Below, in pieces: positions 1 to 6,287 of a DNA stretch of 19,059 nucleotides (within the stretch, counting starts at the first letter, position 1; each line of letters begins with the position of its first letter). Source of the DNA: Omnitrophica bacterium RIFCSPLOWO2_01_FULL_45_10 (GTDB taxonomy: Bacteria > Omnitrophota > Gorgyraeia > 2-01-FULL-45-10); NCBI GenBank assembly GCA_001804165.1, contig MHFL01000046.1, forward strand, positions 4,852-23,910, given 5' to 3'. Made by a program: the position numbers and the translations under genes. The notes beneath the pieces are model-generated. The model saw nothing but the letters and a program-made list of their open reading frames with translations. It ran no database searches and was not told the DNA's origin.

Positions 1-249
1 TCCCTGAATGGTCGTAAGACAGGCTAGGACGTACCCTTTTTTGCGTTCATCCTGGCTTATCCTGCCTGTCGGCTCTGTCCTGTAATTACCTTTGTCTATG
101 ACGACTTTACATCTGCCGCACACGCCATCGCCGCCGCAGGACGAGTTTATATATATACCCGATCTAATCGCGCAGGAAAGAAGTATCTCTCCCTTATCGG
201 CCTCGACTTCTATATTATCCGGTTTGAATATAACCTTAAATTTTTCCAT
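1..249 (-). CDS. acsV: Reductive activator of corrinoid protein (RACo), N-terminal part, cut by window edge
   Basis: The first 83 residues of a protein running off the left edge, read by direct translation of the minus strand. It holds a plant-type [2Fe-2S] ferredoxin domain: Cys38, Cys44, Cys47 and Cys77 in the pattern CGGDGVCGRC, then a distant Cys. In CODH/ACS clusters this domain begins RACo, an ATP-dependent activator that reduces inactive Co(II) corrinoid iron-sulfur protein to Co(I). In that family a linker domain and an ASKHA-type ATPase domain follow, but they are not visible here. The gene lies 50 bp downstream of acsC, its expected partner. The start is uncertain: an in-frame ATG three codons upstream (position 258) is equally possible, and neither has a clear ribosome binding site. 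A different 2Fe-2S protein cannot be excluded from the fragment alone, but the position makes RACo much the likeliest. Confidence 0.8.
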   Translation of the reverse strand, partial: MEKFKVIFKPDNIEVEADKGEILLSCAIRSGIYINSSCGGDGVCGRCKVVIDKGNYRTEPTGRISQDERKKGYVLACLTTIQG

Positions 250-299
250 TTGTGTCATATGCGGTCAATCTGCCAAAATATCAATTGAAACAAAATATT

Positions 300-1637
300 T
301 TACGCCGCCCTCCAACTTTTGAGAAACGCGGGCAGGGCCGAAGCCTCTCGCGGGCCCACCTGGACCGTCCAGCCGGAGAGTTCTTCAAGCTTGCCGCTTA
401 GGACCGCGACGTATCCCGGGATTGCCACCTTTTTGTGAGAGACCTTCTCTTCTATGCCGCTTTTCTTTAATGCGCCCGCGATCCTTTCGGCTGTGAACTT
501 TTCCGCGGCCCAAGCCGTGAGGACCGACATTCCCTCCGCGTCGCACGCAATTATGTATGTTGGAACCTTGCTCGATTCGACCTCGCCGCTCACGGTAAAA
601 TAGGTTATTGAGAAATTAGTCGTAACTATGACGGGCGACTCTTTTGTTACCTTTCCTATCTCGTAAATCTTCGGCTCGACCTGAACCGGCTTCTGCGGGT
701 CGGTGTAGATGTCCTGCCTGGCGACAAGAAGCGGTAATACAGAATCTCTTTCGATATTTTTTAATATGACGATATTGGCATACCTCGTTACATATGATAT
801 GGCCTCTTCCATCTCTTCTTCGGCATTGTCAAATGTAGTAAATGCGATTAAGGGGTAACCGAGCGGCCGCGTATTTTTCTTTAAGGCGCTTCGTCTGGCG
901 AGCGTGTAGAGTTGCATTCGTTTGGATAAGTTGGGTTCATCGAACAGCAGGACCATCTCCGATATGCCTTGAGACTTTGCCTTTTCAGTAGATGCCGCTA
1001 TCTCTTCAAGGGTTTTTCCTTTAACGACAAGCGGCAGGTCGTTCTCTTTGGCTATGGCGGTTACCTTGTCTAATTCTGTCCCGGCGGACATAAGAAGAGG
1101 CCTTCTATCCTTGAGCAATTGAGCCGCTTCTTTCAGCGCATCGACACTATCGCTTATCAGGATTATATTTAACTTTGTGCCTTGGGCCGCTGTCTTGACA
1201 AGTTCGAGGAACTTAAATTTATCCTGCGAACGATTAGCGAGCGCGACGATGTCAACGTTGATTACCTGACCGACTCTTTCGAACTTTAATTCATTTATTT
1301 TCCCAAGCCGCGCATTTGCCTCATCGGGCTTGAGCGTATCTTCCATAATAAATCCTATTCCTGTAGGATGATAAAATTTCTGCTCATGCCTGAACATCAC
1401 GACTTCATTGCCGATCTGGAGCGCATTTTCACCCCCGCCTATCGTAACGAGTTTCATGGGAGGCTGGCTCGCGCTTTCCAGGGATGCCTTCGCCTGCTCC
1501 GTCACGCGCGGGCAGACATCGAGCGAGACCTTCTTCTGCGCCAATGCCATTGCGAACGCCAGGCACGTCGCGTACCCGCATTCCTTGCAGTTTGTCTTCG
1601 GCAACAGTTTATATATATCTAATCCGGATAACGCCAT
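300..1637 (-). CDS. acsC: Corrinoid iron-sulfur protein, large subunit (CoFeSP gamma)
   Basis: Large subunit (445 aa) of the corrinoid iron-sulfur protein. The complex carries the methyl group from methyl-tetrahydrofolate to the A cluster of acetyl-CoA synthase. The N-terminus has the [4Fe-4S] motif with Cys17, Cys20, Cys25 and Cys42 (NCKECGYATC, then a later Cys). The middle is a TIM-barrel-like region. The C-terminal region (about 340-445) matches the cobalamin-binding part of the family, with conserved stretches TTNFSITYFTV, IPGYVAVLSG and VGPREA. Length agrees with known AcsC/CfsA proteins. The ATG start has GGAG nine bases upstream, and the gene starts 20 bp after the acsB stop, so the two are co-transcribed. 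The small subunit AcsD, which forms the heterodimer, is not next to it; acsV follows instead. Confidence 0.96.
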   Translation of the reverse strand: MALSGLDIYKLLPKTNCKECGYATCLAFAMALAQKKVSLDVCPRVTEQAKASLESASQPPMKLVTIGGGENALQIGNEVVMFRHEQKFYHPTGIGFIMEDTLKPDEANARLGKINELKFERVGQVINVDIVALANRSQDKFKFLELVKTAAQGTKLNIILISDSVDALKEAAQLLKDRRPLLMSAGTELDKVTAIAKENDLPLVVKGKTLEEIAASTEKAKSQGISEMVLLFDEPNLSKRMQLYTLARRSALKKNTRPLGYPLIAFTTFDNAEEEMEEAISYVTRYANIVILKNIERDSVLPLLVARQDIYTDPQKPVQVEPKIYEIGKVTKESPVIVTTNFSITYFTVSGEVESSKVPTYIIACDAEGMSVLTAWAAEKFTAERIAGALKKSGIEEKVSHKKVAIPGYVAVLSGKLEELSGWTVQVGPREASALPAFLKSWRAA

Positions 1638-1657
1638 TTGTTATATCTCCAATTCTC

Positions 1658-3853
1658 TTACATGATTGGCGGCAGGGAGAGCGCCGGATGGTTCACCTTC
1701 TTCAAATACTCCGCCAATGCGGCCGGATCCGTTGTTACTGTCTCGTCCGCTATTTTCCCCAAAAGGTCAGGCGCGCCGATCTCCTCACAGCGCTTCTTCA
1801 GTCTCTCGCTGAGCGCGTCTTTCAGCTCTTTCGTCATCCAGACAAGCCTCATCAATCCGCCTTCGGTCAGGACGAACTTCTTGCTTGTTAAATACAGCCG
1901 GCCCACTCCCATGAACCCCGGCGTCTGATTTCCTCCGCCGACCGAGCCGGCGAGGACCGTGAACTTCATCCCGCAAGGAGTCATCCCCGAGTAGCCGCGA
2001 TTTACCACCATGAGGCCATTGGCCTCAGGCAGGACCGCGATTATGCATTCAAAGCACCCGCAGGATGTTGTAGGCGAGTCCATTATGGAGTACATGTTGA
2101 ATCTTGAGATCGCCTTATTAGACTTTTCGTATATGTAGTCGTTGATACCTTTCCACTCGCCCTTTACGGTGTCAAGGCATTGCCCTTTCTTTACAGGCTC
2201 GTTTCCGCCCAACGGGTTTATCTCGGATGCGGCCTTGCCGTCCAACCAGTTATAGGCGCCGCACAAGCCTAACTTTTCCGGGCTTATTATGCATACGTGA
2301 TTCGGCGCGTAAGATTGACAGAGCTTGCAGGAATAAAATACGTCCACGCTCTCGTCAGTCATGCCGGCAAGCCGCGCGTCCCGCTCATCATATGCCTTTT
2401 CGGCCTCAGGCAGTAATTTCTCCACATCTTCCAATTTTGTATAGATGGCCACCTGCGCCTTATCCACTATCGATGGAAATTCCTTCAATAGTTTAGAGTG
2501 TATTATCACCCCGAAATGTTTGAAGAGTAGGCCCGATTTCCTCGCCTCCTTACTGACGCGTATCCATACCATGTCGCGCTGGCCGGTATGCATTATGCCC
2601 ATCGCCTCGCTTAAAAAAGTATGGAATCTCCTCTCGAGGACAGATTCGAAATCCGGCTGCATCTTTCTCCCCGCGACATCAACTATCATCGCGTACGAGG
2701 TCGAACCGCCTTCCGGCACTTTGTCGAGTTCGGGACCTATGACCTCTATCTTTCCGTTATTAACGTCCTCTGACTTGCGGAACCGCAAATACTCGAATGC
2801 CTTCGAGAATTTCCCGCCTATCTCGCATGCCGTCTGAGGCTTTCGAACGCGCTCTCCTTCAAACGCGGGCCCATACGGCACCGGTATGTCTATCTTTTCC
2901 ATCGATAATTTTAGCCCGCGTATCTCTATCGCCTTATCGATCATCGTGTCGCGGCCTATAGGAGAGACGACATGCTCGTAGCGGCATATGCCCGTAGGTA
3001 AAATCTGGTCTATATCCGTATCGGCGACTACAGGAAATCCGAAATTGATGGCGCCTGCCGCTGTAGCGTGCTTCTCGTCATCTACGTCGCCTAACGCGAG
3101 GACGAAGGAATGCACCCTATCCTTGTTATAAAGAAGTATGTCCCTCGCCTCTTTTATCCCTTTAGGCGTGATGCCTCCGAACGTCATGGCCGCTCTTGCC
3201 GCGAAGTTGAGCGCATATATAGTCGATGCGACATCCTTGCCGTGCGGAACCAAAAATGTATCCCACCCCATTTGAACGCCTTCTTCGTGTAACTGCTCAG
3301 CGATGCACTTTCCATTGGTCTCGGCCGACATGAAGACAAGAATACGGCGCTCCTGGAGATCCCGCACGATCCTAACCGCTTCCTTATTTGTCGGCGCCGC
3401 CCCGACAATCGCCGCGAACCCGGGCATCCTGCCGTCTACGAGTTTTATACCCTGCTCGCGCAGGATCGCGTCCGTAGTGAAGCCCACCCAAAATTCATTC
3501 GTGGGTGTTATCGTATTTCCTAAAGAGTATTTTAGAACCTCGATGATCTCCTGCGCAAAGAGCGTAGCCATCCCCGCGTCAAGTGTCGGCCCTAAATACG
3601 GCAGCCAGACATTCTCCGAAGGAATCGGAGGCAGAAGCGATTCCGCGTATTTCAATATCTCCAAAAGGTCCTTCGCCTTCTGGGCCTTGATACCCAACAT
3701 CGCGTAGGCGAACGGCAGGTAATAGTTGGTATCGGGGAACGCTACGGGCGAATCTATGCCTGATTCATCTATCGCCTTTGCGAGATCCTCTTTTGCCCTC
3801 GTGACGATCTTATGCGCCCCGCGTATCGCCTTAGTAGCTATTATCTTCGACAT
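1658..3853 (-). CDS. acsB: Acetyl-CoA synthase (CO-methylating), CODH/ACS alpha subunit
   Basis: Acetyl-CoA synthase (731 aa) condenses CO, a methyl group from CoFeSP and coenzyme A into acetyl-CoA at the Ni-Ni-[4Fe-4S] A cluster. All expected A-cluster ligands are visible: Cys509, Cys512, Cys521 and Cys531 (CKLC...C...C) for the cubane and proximal nickel, and the CGC motif Cys598-Gly-Cys600 for the distal nickel. Each is offset by +3 from the Moorella numbering known for the family. The N-terminal domain (about 1-310), which contacts CODH and carries the CO tunnel in known structures, is present, so this is the full bacterial form rather than the short archaeal beta subunit. ATG start with GGAGG eight bases upstream. 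It follows the flavoprotein gene after 51 bp. CODH (cooS) is not adjacent but lies three genes upstream. Confidence 0.98.
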   Translation of the reverse strand: MSKIIATKAIRGAHKIVTRAKEDLAKAIDESGIDSPVAFPDTNYYLPFAYAMLGIKAQKAKDLLEILKYAESLLPPIPSENVWLPYLGPTLDAGMATLFAQEIIEVLKYSLGNTITPTNEFWVGFTTDAILREQGIKLVDGRMPGFAAIVGAAPTNKEAVRIVRDLQERRILVFMSAETNGKCIAEQLHEEGVQMGWDTFLVPHGKDVASTIYALNFAARAAMTFGGITPKGIKEARDILLYNKDRVHSFVLALGDVDDEKHATAAGAINFGFPVVADTDIDQILPTGICRYEHVVSPIGRDTMIDKAIEIRGLKLSMEKIDIPVPYGPAFEGERVRKPQTACEIGGKFSKAFEYLRFRKSEDVNNGKIEVIGPELDKVPEGGSTSYAMIVDVAGRKMQPDFESVLERRFHTFLSEAMGIMHTGQRDMVWIRVSKEARKSGLLFKHFGVIIHSKLLKEFPSIVDKAQVAIYTKLEDVEKLLPEAEKAYDERDARLAGMTDESVDVFYSCKLCQSYAPNHVCIISPEKLGLCGAYNWLDGKAASEINPLGGNEPVKKGQCLDTVKGEWKGINDYIYEKSNKAISRFNMYSIMDSPTTSCGCFECIIAVLPEANGLMVVNRGYSGMTPCGMKFTVLAGSVGGGNQTPGFMGVGRLYLTSKKFVLTEGGLMRLVWMTKELKDALSERLKKRCEEIGAPDLLGKIADETVTTDPAALAEYLKKVNHPALSLPPIM

Positions 3854-3890
3854 CTATTATTCCTCCACATGTACAAATTCAGGGCTGTTC

Positions 3891-3954
3891 TGAAATTTGC
3901 TTTGTCAAATTTCAAAATGGCCATCCTGAAATTTCACAGAGGAAATTTCAGGAT
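3891..3954. repeat. Pair of GAAATTT hairpins at the 3' end of the flavoprotein gene
   Basis: Two perfect hairpins lie next to each other. The first has 9-bp arms (3891-3899 and 3906-3914, core TGAAATTTG) with a 6-nt loop. The second has 13-bp arms (3923-3935 and 3942-3954, core ATCCTGAAATTTC) with a 6-nt loop. Both share the GAAATTT core, with the palindrome ATGGCCAT between them. The TGA stop codon of the flavoprotein gene (3905-3907) sits in hairpin 1, and hairpin 2 encodes most of its last residues. There is no T-tract on the minus strand, so this is not a clear intrinsic terminator. It looks like a REP-like repeat that replaced the original gene end. Confidence 0.7.
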
Positions 3955-5251
3955 TATATGTTAACCCGGCGTCTTCATATTCAGGCCTGACAAATTTCTT
4001 ATGCTGCCTTCTTATAAGCGGCATCACCTTCCCGAAATCAAAATACTCATCGACGAGTATATCCTTAATGTCGCTTACATCTATTTTCTGCAGCGCCAAA
4101 TGAAGCAGGATTCCATGCCGCGCCACGTCATTTATTAATACGCCGCCGACAATCCTGTTTCCTTTTAAAACAATCTTTCTATAAAGACGCCTATTAGTAT
4201 CTATTGCTATTAATTCCTCATGCTTTACGCCTTTTGGCTTCACAGTCCCGAAAGACATTACCGCAAGATTGAAGAAATCGAGTGAGTTCATGCCATATGA
4301 ACCTTCATACCTTGTTTCTTTGCCTGTCATATTGAGTCCTGCTATCTTACCCTGACGTATCGCTATGGGCCATATCTGATTCATGCCGCTTTTTTCTTCT
4401 AATATATCATAGGCTTCGGCAACGTCGCCGGCGGCATAAATGCCTTTCTTTTCAGTCTCTAATTTATCATCTACCAATATGCCGCCCGAAGTCTTGATCT
4501 TATTCTTTATGATATCGCAGTTGGCGCTGACACCTTTACCTATTATTATCAACTCGCACTCCAATCTATTGCCGTCATCCAATACCACTGAGGTGACCGA
4601 ATCGCCGCCAATGATCTCTTTGGCCTCTACGCCGGTAGCGATCTCGATGCCGTTTGTCTCTAGGTGCTGTCTCATGATGTCAGCCGCCTCAATATCAAGC
4701 ATCTGTGAGAATATGTGAGCGGACTTTACTATTGTATGGACTTTCACGCCTCGCTTCTTTAGCGCGTATGCGGCGCGCATCCCTATCAACCCGCCGCCCA
4801 AGACGCAGGCTGTCTTAACGCGAGAAAGCATCTTAAGCATCCCGTCCACATCCTCGATAGTCCTTAATACGAATACGCCCTTTTTATCGGCGCCGGGTAT
4901 ATCCACTGATTTGGCTGAAGCGCCGGTCGCGATCAGTAATTTGTCAAAAGTGACCTTTTTCTTAGCTGATGTAGAAAGCGCTTTATTCTTTATGTCGACA
5001 TCTGTGACCGTGATCCCTAACAACGGCTCTACATTATATTTTGAATAATAATCCTCAGGCCTTATCCAAAGGATTTCCTTCGGATATTGGCCCGCAAGAT
5101 AATAACTCAATAAACATCGAGAATACGGCCTGTGCGGCTCTTTGGAAATATTGATTATCTTGCCGGACTTATCGACTTTCCTTATCGATTCGATTGCCGA
5201 AAGCCCGGCGGCGGAATTTCCTATGATCGCATATATATTATTTTTTGCCAT
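3905..5251 (-). CDS. FAD/NAD(P)-dependent oxidoreductase (CODH-associated, FNOR-like)
   Basis: A two-dinucleotide-binding-domain flavoprotein (448 aa) of the pyridine nucleotide-disulfide oxidoreductase fold. Visible motifs are the FAD-binding glycine motif GNSAAG (11-16), ATGAS (108-112), the NAD(P)-binding GGGLIG (152-157) and the second FAD contact YAAGD (272-276). There is no CxxC redox disulfide. A single Cys46 occurs in the SRC motif seen in the NADH oxidase / nitrite reductase / rubredoxin reductase branch. It overlaps the end of the CooF-like ferredoxin gene by 14 bp, so the two are probably translationally coupled. From CooS-CooF-FNOR gene sets known in other bacteria, I infer that it passes electrons between CODH (through the ferredoxin) and NAD(P)H. 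Exact substrate and direction are not shown by sequence. The last 11-16 residues come from a palindromic repeat and are probably not conserved. Confidence 0.85.
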   Translation of the reverse strand: MAKNNIYAIIGNSAAGLSAIESIRKVDKSGKIINISKEPHRPYSRCLLSYYLAGQYPKEILWIRPEDYYSKYNVEPLLGITVTDVDIKNKALSTSAKKKVTFDKLLIATGASAKSVDIPGADKKGVFVLRTIEDVDGMLKMLSRVKTACVLGGGLIGMRAAYALKKRGVKVHTIVKSAHIFSQMLDIEAADIMRQHLETNGIEIATGVEAKEIIGGDSVTSVVLDDGNRLECELIIIGKGVSANCDIIKNKIKTSGGILVDDKLETEKKGIYAAGDVAEAYDILEEKSGMNQIWPIAIRQGKIAGLNMTGKETRYEGSYGMNSLDFFNLAVMSFGTVKPKGVKHEELIAIDTNRRLYRKIVLKGNRIVGGVLINDVARHGILLHLALQKIDVSDIKDILVDEYFDFGKVMPLIRRQHKKFVRPEYEDAGLTYNPEISSVKFQDGHFEI

Positions 5252-5738
5252 AACCCTTGTCTTTATCTTTTATGCGTTTACTAAATGTATCCCTCGTCTC
5301 GTATGAGAGCGTGTTTGTCGGACAGGCATCGACACATGCGGGACATTCTCTTTCCGGACACAAGTCGCATTTCACCGCTTTATTTTTATCATCCAAATCG
5401 CGCGATATGATGCCGAAGGGGCATGACATTATGCACATCCAGCAGCCAACACAACGCGAACGATCTATGTCGACCGTGCCTGTCTCGTCATTTTTGCTGA
5501 TGCAGGAAGACATGCATGCCTCGACGCATGGCGGCTCATCGCAGTGCTGGCACGCTATAGAATGCGATATGCCTCTTCCAATGAAATGAACGAACGTGCG
5601 CCTCTTCGGCCTCGGCCTCTCCAGCATCGCTAAGAATAGGTCCTTCGTCGTAGAGTGCTCAACCGCGCACGCGATTTCGCACGTCCTGCACGCGATGCAC
5701 TTAGTTACATCGCAAAATATCTTCTTCGCTGATTCCAC
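5238..5738 (-). CDS. CooF/HycB-like ferredoxin with four [4Fe-4S] cluster motifs
   Basis: Iron-sulfur electron-transfer protein (166 aa). Four cysteine sets can be read: Cys14/17/20/24, Cys63/66/71/75, Cys96/99/102/106 and Cys124/127/135/139. This matches the HycB/CooF/DmsB-type polyferredoxin pattern. Extra cysteines at 9, 79 and 132 are not obviously ligands. No signal peptide, so cytoplasmic. The start is GTG at 5738, fixed by a strong GGAGG six bases upstream; no ATG fits. Lying between cooS and the flavoprotein gene, and overlapping the latter by 14 bp, it probably accepts electrons from the CODH D/B clusters. Alternatively it serves another cytoplasmic donor with the same flavoprotein. 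It is the first gene after the long repeat-filled gap, so its expression may be uncoupled from cooS. Confidence 0.88.
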   Translation of the reverse strand: MESAKKIFCDVTKCIACRTCEIACAVEHSTTKDLFLAMLERPRPKRRTFVHFIGRGISHSIACQHCDEPPCVEACMSSCISKNDETGTVDIDRSRCVGCWMCIMSCPFGIISRDLDDKNKAVKCDLCPERECPACVDACPTNTLSYETRDTFSKRIKDKDKGYGKK

Positions 5739-5744
5739 TAACTG

Positions 5745-5749
5745 CCTCC
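5745..5749 (-). promoter_or_regulatory. Shine-Dalgarno site fixing the GTG start of the CooF-like gene
   Basis: GGAGG on the minus strand, followed by a six-base spacer (CAGTTA) and GTG. It decides the non-ATG start at 5738. Confidence 0.8.
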
Positions 5750-5772
5750 GGAAATTTTTTACGGATCTTCCG

Positions 5773-6021
5773 AACCTAAACCTAAGTTATGTTCGCACAA
5801 GTATGCTAAATAGCTTACAGGAAAAATGTTCCCTTTCGCTCTGCTTCAAGGTCGGTCTTTTGCTCAGTCGAAAAAGGGGAAGCTGCGGAACTCGGCCGCT
5901 TGTAAGCGGCCTCATACATCCTCGCTTCTTTTAATATCAAAACCTTGTTATATATAACCCTTTTTCTCCTTCACAAAAGACCTAACATTTTCATTGTGCT
6001 CACATAACTTAGGTTTAGGTT
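5773..6021. repeat. Element 1: about 249-bp palindromic repeat with 28-bp terminal inverted repeats
   Basis: The ends 5773-5800 and 5994-6021 are inverted copies matching at 26 of 28 positions; the outer 20 bp (AACCTAAACCTAAGTTATGT) are identical. Near the centre (5894-5911) is a GC-rich hairpin, GGCCGCT/AGCGGCC, with a tiny loop. The interior keeps partial mirror symmetry (GGTCTTTTG...GAAAAAGGG on both arms), suggesting a decayed long palindrome. A 12-bp palindrome GTTATATATAAC sits at 5947-5958. No transposase and no clear target duplication are seen. MITE-like, or a structured RNA region in the leader of the CooF-like gene. It occupies the cooS side of the 549-bp gap together with element 2. 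Confidence 0.75.
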
Positions 6022-6042
6022 TGCTTGTTTTCTATACTTTTA

Positions 6043-6282
6043 GTAAAATTTTTCGGCTTCTCGAGATGGCGGAACTTTTGGGTGTTGCTGAAGCGACTGT
6101 CTCAAAATTTTGATACCTTATGGCCATTTAGAAAGGCTATCGACCCCGCCCTTTTGTAAAAAGGGCGGGGCGATTGCCATCAAAATTTTGGCACAGCAAA
6201 TTTGGATGCCTAATCCAAATTTGCGACAAGCGGAAGCAATGCCCAAAAGTAAACGCCTAAGTGTTGTGCCGAAAAATTTCAC
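6043..6282. repeat. Element 2: 240-bp imperfect long hairpin next to the cooS stop
   Basis: Nested inverted arms: 6043-6057 with 6268-6282 (14 of 15, GTAAAATTTTTCGGC type), 6074-6089 with 6235-6250 (14 of 16), 6097-6117 with 6176-6196 (17 of 21), and a perfect 12-bp GC core, 6144-6155 with 6159-6170 (CCCCGCCCTTTT), around a 3-nt loop. A side hairpin with 11-bp arms (6196-6206, 6214-6224) is inserted in the right arm. The element ends 5 bp after the cooS stop codon. The six bases CTATAC occur on both sides (6032-6037 and 6288-6293) and could be a target duplication, but the ends do not abut the arms exactly. No T-tract follows the core on either strand, so a simple intrinsic terminator is unlikely. 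Confidence 0.8.
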
Positions 6283-6287
6283 CTCTA

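Noticed and set aside
1368..1928. Overlapping plus-strand open frames opposite acsC and acsB
   Set aside because: They are antisense to genes whose metal ligands and lengths are intact, show no known motif, and arise from high-GC third positions.
6144..6170. Perfect 12-bp GC hairpin as an intrinsic terminator after cooS
   Set aside because: No run of T follows the stem on the minus strand (GGGGTCGATAGCC comes next). The stem is the core of a larger inverted-repeat element.
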